DNA of 8,124 nucleotides from Lentisphaeria bacterium (GTDB taxonomy: Bacteria > Verrucomicrobiota > Lentisphaeria > Victivallales > UBA1829): contig JAFYBD010000227.1 in NCBI GenBank assembly GCA_017540385.1, positions 1 through 8,124 of the forward strand, read 5' to 3'. Made by a program: the position numbers and the translations under genes. Each line of letters opens with the position of its first letter. Position 1 is the first letter of the stretch. Under the pieces are notes generated by a model, which ran no database searches, was not told the DNA's origin, and was given only the letters and a program-made list of their open reading frames with translations. Shown here one piece after another: positions 1-7,469 of the stretch.

Positions 1-1
1 C

Positions 2-1270
<1,269 letters not shown>

Positions 1271-1316
1271 GCCCGTCCGAACGACTCCAACCTCATTTTC
1301 AACCATATCCCGACTG

Positions 1317-1323
1317 AAAGGAA
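1317..1323 (+). promoter_or_regulatory. Ribosome binding site of purO
   Basis: AAAGGAA lies seven bases before ATG 1331. It supports that start, which also gives the family-typical N-terminus MYLGRIV. Confidence 0.7.
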
Positions 1324-1330
1324 CCGTCCC

Positions 1331-1966
1331 ATGTATCTCGGCAGAATCGTCTGCGCCGGCATGACCAAAGAGGGCAAGCCCTGCGCCGCCTACCGCGTCT
1401 CCTCCCGTTCGTTCCCGAACCGCAGCGCCAAACTCATCAACGGCAAAGTCGCCATCCTCCCCCGTGCCGGGTTCGAGAGCGACCTCTCCAAGAATCCCTA
1501 TATCGCCTACAACTGCATCCGCCTGTCCGGCGCGGTCGCCCTCGCCACGAACGGTTCCCAGACCGATCCGATCATCGAGAAGATCGCCATGGGCGTGCCC
1601 CTGCGCGACGCCTTCGCCTCCTGCCTGCTCGCGATGGATTACGAGAAGGACCAGCTGAACACCCCGCGCGTGGCCGCAGCGGTCGACGCGAAGAACGGCA
1701 AGCTCATGCTCGGCATCATCCGCTGCGACGCCATCCTGGTGCGCGAATATCCCTGCGTCCCCGGCGAACTCCGGTTCGTCTCCACGTACACGCTCGACCA
1801 TCCGTGCGGCGACAACGTCGACGACAAGTTCGACGCGGCCGACGCGGACGCCATCTGCTCCTACGTGATCGGCGGCGGCAGATTCGCGGACTTCGAGAAC
1901 GCCGTCACGGCGGCCTCCGCGGTCTGGGACGGTCTCACGTTCCAGCTCGCCGCAAAGGACGCGTAA
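1331..1966 (+). CDS. purO: IMP cyclohydrolase, archaeal PurO type
   Basis: Closes the ring of FAICAR (5-formamidoimidazole-4-carboxamide ribotide) to IMP, the final step of de novo purine synthesis, in the cytosol. The 211-residue product matches the archaeal PurO family (type member MTH1020, about 200 residues, Ntn-hydrolase-like fold) along its length. The matching blocks are MYLGRIV (1-7), YRVSSRSFPNR (21-31), NPYIAYNCIR (55-64), NGSQTD (74-79), LLAMDYEKDQLNTPR (99-113) and a C-terminal VIGGGRFADFENAVTAASA block. It is unrelated to the cyclohydrolase domain of bacterial PurH. Its presence suggests that FAICAR formation and ring closure are split between proteins in this organism, for example with a separate AICAR formyltransferase; that is inference. 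It sits 60 bases after lysS and 11 bases before the helicase gene, so co-transcription is likely. No purine genes adjoin it here. No frameshift or missing block is visible. Confidence 0.93.
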   Translation: MYLGRIVCAGMTKEGKPCAAYRVSSRSFPNRSAKLINGKVAILPRAGFESDLSKNPYIAYNCIRLSGAVALATNGSQTDPIIEKIAMGVPLRDAFASCLLAMDYEKDQLNTPRVAAAVDAKNGKLMLGIIRCDAILVREYPCVPGELRFVSTYTLDHPCGDNVDDKFDAADADAICSYVIGGGRFADFENAVTAASAVWDGLTFQLAAKDA

Positions 1967-1970
1967 GAGG
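1965..1970 (+). promoter_or_regulatory. Ribosome binding site that fixes the GTG start of the helicase
   Basis: AAGAGG overlaps the last two bases of the purO stop codon and lies seven bases before GTG 1978. Its position selects GTG 1978 over the upstream in-frame ATG 1804. It also suggests that ribosomes finishing purO reinitiate on the helicase gene. Confidence 0.7.
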
Positions 1971-1977
1971 CGTTCCC

Positions 1978-4065
1978 GTGGCCGTCCTGCGCGACTGTCT
2001 GTCCGGGCTCAACCCGGAACAGAAGGAAGCGGTCCTTCACATCGAGGGACCGCTCCTCGTTCTTGCCGGCGCCGGCACCGGCAAAACCCGCTTCATCACG
2101 TCGCGCATCGCCTATATGATCGAGCAGGGCGTCCCCCCGGACCAGATCGCCGGGATGACGTTCACGAACAAGGCCGCGGCCGAGATGCGCGAACGCGTCG
2201 CCGCCATGGTGCCCGGGTCGGCCGCCGAAAAGGTCACGCTCGGGACGTTCCACTCTTTCTGCGCCCGGATCCTGCGGCGCGACGTGGGCTACGCCGGCAA
2301 CTACAATTCGAACTACAGCATCCTCGACGAGAGCGACCAGACCGGCATCATCAAACAGGCTTCCGCCGAGCTCGGATTCGGCAAGGACGAGATACCGGCG
2401 AAGGAAGCCGCGGCGTTCATCGGACGATGCAAGAACCAGATGCTCTTTCCCGCCGACGTGAAAGCGGGGCAGGGGGACGCATTCCTGGCCATCTACGAAC
2501 GCTACCAGCTGATTCTGGAGCTCCAGAACGCGCTGGATTTCGACGACCTGCTCCTGCTGACGCTGAAGATATTCCGCGAGCATCCCGAGTGCCTGGCGCG
2601 TTATCAGGACCGCTACCGCTACCTGCTCGTCGACGAGTATCAGGACACCAACGCCGCCCAGCTGAAGCTGCTGCAGTATCTCACGCAGTACCGGCAGAAC
2701 ATCTGCGTGGTCGGCGACGACGACCAGAGCATTTACGCATGGCGCGGGGCCGACGTCGGCAACATCCTGAACTTCCCGACCTATTTCCCAGGCGCGAAGG
2801 AGATCAAGCTCGAGCAGAACTACCGTTCCACGAACAATATCCTCCGCGCGGCGAACAGCGTGATCGCGCGCAACGGCGCGCGGTTCGACAAGAGCCTGTG
2901 GTCGAACAAGGGCGACGGCGAGGAGCTGAAGCTCGCGCTGCTCGACGACGGCGACGCCGAGGCCGATTTCGTGGTGAACATGATGGAACACATCATCTCC
3001 GCGAATCCCGACTGCACGTACCGCGATTTCGCCGTGCTGTACCGCTCGAACTACCTGTCGCGCGTGCTGGAGCAGACGTTCCGGGCGCACGGCATCCGGC
3101 CGCGCATCATAGGCGGCCAGGAGTTCTTCCAGCGCAAGGAAGTGAAGGACGCCGTGGCGTACCTGAAGCTCGTGGTGAACAAGCGCGACGACCAGAGCCT
3201 GCTGCGCGTGATCGGCGTGCCCCCGCGCGGGATCGGCGACAAGGCCATCATGCGCCTCCGCACGCTCCGCAAGGCCGCGTCCGCGCCGATGCAGGAACTC
3301 CTCACGGAGGACGAGTTCGCATCCTCCGTCACGAAATCCGCCGCGAACTCCGCGTCGACCCTCGCGCAGACCATCCGCAAGGCGCGGGAGAGTTTCGCCA
3401 CGCCCGGCGGCCTCGCCGACAAGGTCGCAGATTACCTCGAGGACGTCGGCTACCTGAACGGCTTCCTGAAGATTTACCGCGACACCAAGGAGGCCGAGTC
3501 GCGTCGCGAGAACGTCTTCGAATTCATCAACTCCATCTCGTATTTCGAGCACAACGCCCCGCCCGGGAGCGAACCCATGACCCTCGCCGACTGGCTGGAG
3601 AAATTTTCCCTCATGGACGATTCCGACCGGACCGAGGAGGACCCGGACGACGAACGCAATGCCCCGGTCTTCTCCACCGTTCACGCGGCCAAGGGGCTCG
3701 AGTTCCCCATCGTTTTCGTGATCGGCATGGAGGAGGGGCTCTTCCCGCACGAACGCGCCGTCGAAGAGTCCTCGCGCGGTGTCGAGGAGGAACGCCGTCT
3801 GTTCTATGTGGCCATTACGCGCGCCCGTGAACAGCTCATCCTGACCCTCGCGCGCAAACGCTACAAGTACGGCGATTTCGAGCTGCACAAGCCGTCGCGG
3901 TTCCTGCAGGACCTCCCCGACGAGCTCGCCAGCCGGATCCAGCAGGCCGACGACCTGATCCCGCGCATGGACGAATCCGCCCAGCGCGCGGCGTTCGAAT
4001 CCGTCCTCGACGATCTCCGCAGGAAGATGAAGCAGAAAGGCTTCTTCCGTTCGGAAGACTTTTAA
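1978..4065 (+). CDS. Superfamily 1A 3'-5' DNA helicase (UvrD/Rep/PcrA family)
   Basis: ATP-driven helicase that unwinds duplex DNA 3' to 5', in repair or in helping replication forks. The protein has 695 residues from GTG 1978. All core motifs are intact: Q-motif LNPEQKEAV (11-19), Walker A AGAGTGKT (30-37), motif Ia MTFTNKAA (60-67), GTFHSF (89-94), Walker B DEYQDTN (219-225), motif III GDDDQSIYAWRG (246-257), motif IV EQNYRST (279-285), the 2B-domain segment VPPRGIGDKA (414-423), motif V TVHAAKGLEFP (567-577) and motif VI VAITRAR (611-617). The total length, the EPMTL segment before motif V and the PSRFLQDLP block near the C-terminus resemble E. coli Rep more than UvrD or PcrA, and the long PcrA C-terminal tail is absent. 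I assign no symbol because these paralogues cannot be separated by eye. The frame stays open upstream to ATG 1804, but that stretch encodes an Arg-rich peptide inside purO and is not part of the gene. It is probably co-transcribed with purO. Confidence 0.95.
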   Translation: MAVLRDCLSGLNPEQKEAVLHIEGPLLVLAGAGTGKTRFITSRIAYMIEQGVPPDQIAGMTFTNKAAAEMRERVAAMVPGSAAEKVTLGTFHSFCARILRRDVGYAGNYNSNYSILDESDQTGIIKQASAELGFGKDEIPAKEAAAFIGRCKNQMLFPADVKAGQGDAFLAIYERYQLILELQNALDFDDLLLLTLKIFREHPECLARYQDRYRYLLVDEYQDTNAAQLKLLQYLTQYRQNICVVGDDDQSIYAWRGADVGNILNFPTYFPGAKEIKLEQNYRSTNNILRAANSVIARNGARFDKSLWSNKGDGEELKLALLDDGDAEADFVVNMMEHIISANPDCTYRDFAVLYRSNYLSRVLEQTFRAHGIRPRIIGGQEFFQRKEVKDAVAYLKLVVNKRDDQSLLRVIGVPPRGIGDKAIMRLRTLRKAASAPMQELLTEDEFASSVTKSAANSASTLAQTIRKARESFATPGGLADKVADYLEDVGYLNGFLKIYRDTKEAESRRENVFEFINSISYFEHNAPPGSEPMTLADWLEKFSLMDDSDRTEEDPDDERNAPVFSTVHAAKGLEFPIVFVIGMEEGLFPHERAVEESSRGVEEERRLFYVAITRAREQLILTLARKRYKYGDFELHKPSRFLQDLPDELASRIQQADDLIPRMDESAQRAAFESVLDDLRRKMKQKGFFRSEDF

Positions 4066-4219
4066 CACACAGAGTGTGCCGAACAGTGCTCTCAGCTTCG
4101 CTTGAGCACACACAGAGTGTGCCGAGCTGTGCTCTCAGCTTCGCTTGAGCACACACAGAGTGTGCCGAGCAGTGCTCTCAGCTTCGCTTGAGCACACACA
4201 GAGTGTGCCGAGCAGTGCT
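4065..4219. repeat. 43-bp tandem repeat, three full copies plus a 26-base partial copy
   Basis: Copies begin at 4065, 4108, 4151 and 4194, an exact period of 43. Each starts ACACACAGAGTGTGCCGA and the full ones end CTCAGCTTCGCTTGAGC. Full copies differ from each other by only one or two bases, around position 19-20 of the unit (GAACAG, GAGCTG, GAGCAG). The fourth matches the third exactly for 26 bases and then diverges. The array begins on the last base of the helicase stop codon and fills most of the gap between two convergent genes. Each unit holds a small inverted repeat GCACAC/GTGTGC and another, GTGCTC/GAGCAC, enclosing AGC-TTC-GCT. It has no CRISPR-like unique spacers. Its function is unknown; transcription termination or mRNA 3'-end protection are plausible. 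Confidence 0.93.
4086..4109. other. Inverted repeat inside the 43-bp unit (hairpin B, first instance)
   Basis: GTGCTC at 4086-4091 pairs perfectly with GAGCAC at 4104-4109, and an inner AGC/GCT pair closes on a TTC loop. The same structure recurs 43 and 86 bases further on; in copy 2 it extends by one T-A pair. The right arm overlaps, by four bases, the left arm of the next GCACAC-ACAGA-GTGTGC hairpin (4106-4122), so the two hairpins cannot form together. No T-run follows, so it is not a classical intrinsic terminator. Confidence 0.6.
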
Positions 4220-4264
4220 TGGTTGCACGAAAGCATGTGTTCCCGCGACCGCAGTATGGGCCGC

Positions 4265-4279
4265 CGCCTGCCTCAGGCG
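4265..4279 (-). other. Perfect inverted repeat spanning the stop codon of the - strand gene
   Basis: CGCCTG (4265-4270) and CAGGCG (4274-4279) form a six-pair GC-rich stem with a three-base loop. The TGA stop codon of the - strand gene lies within it. No T-run follows on either strand, so a role as an intrinsic terminator is doubtful. It could mark the mRNA 3' end or be chance. Confidence 0.35.
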
Positions 4280-7173
4280 ATGACCGTCCAGCTCATATCC
4301 ACGCCGTAGCCGAGGACGTTCCACTGAGACTGGTCGCCGTTGGAGTAGTAGCCGAGCATGCCGGTCGAATACTGACGCACCAGCAGATCGTCCGCGCCGT
4401 CGCCGTTGTAATCCCCGCACCCGGCCACGAACCAGTCCTTCGGATCGAGCTGGCCGATGGACGCATAATCGTCCGCATTGCCGTTCCTGAGCATGACCAT
4501 CGACCCGCTGGCCTTATGGAACAGCACGACGTCGTCCTTGCCGTCGCCCGCGAAATCGCCGATCGCGCTGACTTTCCACCCGGACCAGTTCAGACTGCCC
4601 ATCTGGGCGGTCACGCCGTTCAGGTCGGCGGAATAGAATATCTGCCCGTCTCCGAAGCTCATGAGCACGGAGTCCCTGCCGTCGCCGTCGAAGTCGCCGC
4701 AGCCGACCAGGGTCCAGTCCTTGTTGAAATTCCCGCTCATGCCGACCCAGTTGTCGGTGCCGTCCGTCCACGCGCCGAGCGCGCAGCGTTCGGGGGCGAA
4801 CCAGACGATCGAATTCGCCGCGCCGCCAGTGAGGTTGCCGACGCAGTTCTGCCAGGCGGTGTTGGACGAATTGTCGAGGAAGCCGATGTTGACCCAGCCA
4901 TCCGCGTTGTCGCAGCCGTCCTGATAGTACCCGATGTACGCGCCCTTCGCACCGTTCACGACCGCGTTGCCGAACATCACCGCGTCCGCGCGTCCGTCGC
5001 CGGACATGTCGTAGCTGCCGAGGTTGTCCCAGTCGGCGGACACGCCCGAGGCGTTCGCGCTCCACCATTCGGAGGAACCGTTCATCCAGTAGCCGTGGGC
5101 ATAGTTGTTCCCGGTCCAGACGAACATCACGTCGCTGACGCCGTTGCCGTCGCGGTCGCCCCGCGCGAGAGTCTCCTGGACGGCCGAACCGACCGTGACC
5201 GAGAGGACGTCGTTTGCGAGTTCGAGCTTGTAATCCACGCCGCCGATGTTCGTGGTCTGGCCGAGCGTGAGCACGCCGTATGCGTAGATGTCCGAGACGT
5301 TTTTGAACTTGACCGTATCGAAGAACCCCGACGCGCCCTTCGCGAGCGTGTATTTGCCGTTCTTCTGCGTCCCGGATACAGTGAGCGTGTAGACCGGGGC
5401 GCCCGTGACGGCCGAGAGGTCGTTCACGCGGGCTCCCGCGCGGGGCGCGAGCTTGGAAATGTCGAAATCGAGGATCGCGCCGGAGTCCATCGATGCGGAC
5501 GCGCCGGAAGCGAAGCCGACTTCGCCGGTGAGCTTGCCTCCGCTCCGGACCTGGAGCTGGGCCCTCGAGTGGACTTCGACGCCCGACGCCGAGCCGCCCG
5601 ACGAGACCGTGAGACGGCTGTTTTCATCCAGGAGCGTGTCGATGGCCATCCCGCCGAACTGGACGTAGACCTGGCCGTATTCGTAGACCTTCGCGCCGGA
5701 GAGAAAGCCGCCGTCGCCGATGTAGGCCGAAGCGCCGTAATACTGCACGGAGCCGTTGGAAGAACTGCTGGTGACGGTGCCGTGCAGGACGGTGTCGAAG
5801 GCGACGGCGCTGGAGACGTTGAGCCTGGCGCCGCCGGAGACGTAATCGTCGCGGGAGGTCTTGCCGCCGGTGACGGTTTTCGTGTAGGAGACGATGTTCG
5901 TGCCGGACTTCAGGACGAGGACCTTCATCTCCGCCTCGTTGTTCTTCCCGGAGAGCTCCTGGATCGCGTTTTTATAATCGGCCTTCACGCGGACGTTGTG
6001 CATCCCCACGGAGAGTCCCGCGATGGGGATGTTCGCGATCCTGCGCGAGGAGTTCGACGGGATGGAATAGACTGAGCTCGAGCTCACGAGCACGTCGTCG
6101 ACGTAGATGCCAGCGGCAAAGTCCCTGCTCTCCTTCGAGCCCTTGTTCCGGATGGCGAAGCTCGCGTACACGGTCGCCCCCTGCATGGCGTGGTCGGCGG
6201 ACTTCGTGGCGTTCTGTTTGTCGGACACGACCAGGCTCTGCGTGCTGCCGGAGATCGGGACGACCGCGAGGTCCATGTCGCCGTTCACGTTGAACCCGAT
6301 CACGGTGATGGACTGGAGCGCCCGGTCGGCGTTGGAGTAATGATACGTGCCGTCCCAGGGCATTTTCCGGTCGTGGTTGTAGCAGTCGTCGAAGATGATC
6401 TCGCGCGTGTCGGCGTTGTATCCGTATCCGACCATGGCGTGCTCCTCGATGGAGACGATCACGGGGCGGCCTGCGTCGATCTCCGCCATGTAGTCCTCGA
6501 ACGTGAAGGAGCCCCCGGCGACGTCCACGACGTATGCGCCGGTGATCTCGTAGTCGAGCGAATAGCCCTTGGCCTTCACGTACAGGTCGAGGCCGTAGAG
6601 CATGGCGGTGTTCTGGTAGTCGATGGTCTTGTGCGTCGTGCCGTCGTCGATGGAGACGACGAACGTATATCCGAGAAGATCCTCCAGCGTGCAATAGCTG
6701 TTCGTGGTCGAGAGATTGCCGTTGCCGCGCCAATACTGGCCGGTCCCGAGGTAGTCCGCCAGGCAGTTCCAGACGCTCGTGTTCATGGAGACGCCGTCTG
6801 CCGCGAACGAGTAGGGCAGTTCCTCCTGCGGTGTAGTCGGGGTGTAGTTGTACGCCGGATTGTTGGCGGTGAGCGTGTCGATGTCGTCGTGGGAATAGAA
6901 CCGGTACACGTACTCCTTCGAGGCGATGGCGCGCCCGAGGGCGGTGTCGAATTCGTTCATGTTGTACTTGTTGCCGTCCGTTCCGCGCGATTTGAGCGCG
7001 ACGGTCCCGCTGATGACGTTCGTCAGCGCGGTCCCCCGGTATCCGTAGAGGTCGTAATACCCGAGGAGCATGCCGACCGCTGTCGGCACGCAGCCGTACA
7101 TGTATTCGGCCTCGGGGACGGGGTTGAAGAGGACGACGTCGCCATTGACGTTTCTGCTGGTATAACTGGCCAT
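4273..7173 (-). CDS. Large surface-type protein: C39-like peptidase, CARDB, AIDA-type repeats, FG-GAP-like repeats
   Basis: The protein has 966 residues from ATG 7173. Residues 1-280 look like a C39-like papain-fold cysteine peptidase: the nucleophile is probably Cys28 in YMYGCVPTAVGMLLGYYD, His245 lies in EEHAMVGYGYN, and Asp262 or Asp263 follows in IIFDD. Residues about 309-420 resemble a CARDB adhesion domain (IRNKGSKESRDFAAGIYVDD ... GMHNVRVKADY ... ELSGKNNEAE). Residues about 425-570 are Gly/Ser/Val-rich AIDA-type repeats of roughly 20 residues that should form a beta-helix. A linker domain (GARVNDLSAVTGAPVYTLTV ... VLSVTVG) ends near 662. Six FG-GAP-like repeats follow, with acidic loops starting at D673, D722, N780, D827, D873 and D921 (type GDFDGDGRD); the third has lost most acidic residues. 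No signal peptide, membrane segment or autotransporter barrel is visible, so the export route is unclear. The repeats suggest adhesion and the first domain proteolysis, but the substrate is unknown. The start follows from the promoter at 7246-7273, with a weak GCGAGG ribosome site four bases upstream. Confidence 0.88.
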   Translation of the reverse strand: MASYTSRNVNGDVVLFNPVPEAEYMYGCVPTAVGMLLGYYDLYGYRGTALTNVISGTVALKSRGTDGNKYNMNEFDTALGRAIASKEYVYRFYSHDDIDTLTANNPAYNYTPTTPQEELPYSFAADGVSMNTSVWNCLADYLGTGQYWRGNGNLSTTNSYCTLEDLLGYTFVVSIDDGTTHKTIDYQNTAMLYGLDLYVKAKGYSLDYEITGAYVVDVAGGSFTFEDYMAEIDAGRPVIVSIEEHAMVGYGYNADTREIIFDDCYNHDRKMPWDGTYHYSNADRALQSITVIGFNVNGDMDLAVVPISGSTQSLVVSDKQNATKSADHAMQGATVYASFAIRNKGSKESRDFAAGIYVDDVLVSSSSVYSIPSNSSRRIANIPIAGLSVGMHNVRVKADYKNAIQELSGKNNEAEMKVLVLKSGTNIVSYTKTVTGGKTSRDDYVSGGARLNVSSAVAFDTVLHGTVTSSSSNGSVQYYGASAYIGDGGFLSGAKVYEYGQVYVQFGGMAIDTLLDENSRLTVSSGGSASGVEVHSRAQLQVRSGGKLTGEVGFASGASASMDSGAILDFDISKLAPRAGARVNDLSAVTGAPVYTLTVSGTQKNGKYTLAKGASGFFDTVKFKNVSDIYAYGVLTLGQTTNIGGVDYKLELANDVLSVTVGSAVQETLARGDRDGNGVSDVMFVWTGNNYAHGYWMNGSSEWWSANASGVSADWDNLGSYDMSGDGRADAVMFGNAVVNGAKGAYIGYYQDGCDNADGWVNIGFLDNSSNTAWQNCVGNLTGGAANSIVWFAPERCALGAWTDGTDNWVGMSGNFNKDWTLVGCGDFDGDGRDSVLMSFGDGQIFYSADLNGVTAQMGSLNWSGWKVSAIGDFAGDGKDDVVLFHKASGSMVMLRNGNADDYASIGQLDPKDWFVAGCGDYNGDGADDLLVRQYSTGMLGYYSNGDQSQWNVLGYGVDMSWTVIA

Positions 7174-7245
7174 GATGCCTCGCTTTCCGCTGGCTGGAGA
7201 TGGGGTGCGCGAATCCGGTTGATGCGTGTTTGCTTTCTTTTCTTT

Positions 7246-7273
7246 ACTATAGCTTCTCGCGGGCATTTGTCAA
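7246..7273 (-). promoter_or_regulatory. Sigma70-type promoter of the C39-like surface protein gene
   Basis: Read on the - strand, the -35 box is TTGACA (7273-7268, perfect consensus). After a 16-base spacer comes the -10 box TATAGT (7251-7246, five of six). Transcription should start near 7239, giving a leader of about 66 bases before ATG 7173. The in-frame ATG at 7266 lies within the spacer, upstream of the transcription start, so it cannot be used from this promoter. Confidence 0.8.
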
Positions 7274-7341
7274 GAGGAAAATACGTCCGCGGGGGCGGTG
7301 CGCGCGACTTTTCCGGCGAAACGTTTTTTTGAGAGGCGCCC

Positions 7342-7370
7342 TTGAAATGACGGGATAAACGCAGTATATT
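7342..7370 (+). promoter_or_regulatory. Sigma70-type promoter of the M48 protease gene
   Basis: TTGAAA (7342-7347, five of six to the -35 consensus) and TATATT (7365-7370, five of six to the -10 consensus) are separated by the optimal 17 bases. Transcription should start near 7377. The -10 box is embedded in a perfect palindrome (7361-7376). Confidence 0.72.
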
Positions 7371-7376
7371 TACTGC
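7361..7376. promoter_or_regulatory. Palindrome over the -10 box, candidate repressor operator
   Basis: GCAGTA-TATT-TACTGC is a perfect six-base inverted repeat with a four-base centre. It covers the whole -10 element of the M48 promoter and ends at the predicted transcription start. A dimeric repressor bound here would block RNA polymerase. The binding protein is unknown and I do not match it to a named box. Confidence 0.45.
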
Positions 7377-7380
7377 ATAA

Positions 7381-7431
7381 GCCGTTCCCGCCGGAAAACC
7401 GGAGTCCGGGCACGGCCGAAGAACGCTCTTC
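7381..7431 (+). other. Two hairpins in the untranslated leader of the M48 gene
   Basis: The first spans 7381-7416: GCCGT pairs with ACGGC, CCCG (7387-7390) with CGGG (7407-7410), and CCGG-AAAA-CCGG closes the top, with a four-base bulge AGTC. This makes 13 mostly GC pairs. The second spans 7418-7431: GAAGA-ACGC-TCTTC. Neither is followed by a T-run, so an intrinsic attenuator is unlikely. They may stabilise the mRNA or affect its translation. Confidence 0.45.
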
Positions 7432-7464
7432 CCTTTATCTGAAATACCATCGTCACGCCTGAAC

Positions 7465-7469
7465 AGGAG
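7465..7469 (+). promoter_or_regulatory. Ribosome binding site of the M48 protease gene
   Basis: AGGAG lies ten bases before ATG 7480. The spacing is slightly long but usable, and the start it selects gives a clean lipoprotein-type signal peptide. Confidence 0.6.

Noticed and set aside
1804..1977. Upstream extension of the helicase frame from ATG 1804
   Set aside because: The 58 residues are Arg-rich, out-of-frame translation of purO. The ribosome site at 1965-1970 and the Q-motif near the N-terminus favour GTG 1978.
1861..4113. 750-codon open frame on the - strand across the helicase gene
   Set aside because: It lies antisense to a helicase with every family motif intact, its translation is low-complexity and matches no family, and such mirror frames are expected with strong GC bias at third codon positions.
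4065..4219. CRISPR array
   Set aside because: The 43-bp units are directly adjacent with no unique spacers between them, and no cas genes are nearby.
4065..4219. Short coding frames through the 43-bp repeats
   Set aside because: The frames exist only because the unit lacks stops in some phases. The period of 43 is not a multiple of three, so each copy is read in a different phase.
4219..6075. 618-codon open frame on the + strand opposite the surface protein
   Set aside because: It is antisense to a clearly structured multidomain protein. Its translation is Ala/Val/Arg/Asp-rich without recognisable domains.
7321..7330. T-run after AAACG as an intrinsic terminator
   Set aside because: No GC-rich stem precedes the run, and no + strand gene ends upstream of it. 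It fits better as an A/T-rich element upstream of the M48 promoter.
6190..7332. 380-codon open frame on the + strand opposite the C39-like domain
   Set aside because: It is antisense to the conserved Cys and His motifs and it runs through the - strand promoter. It is a compositional shadow.
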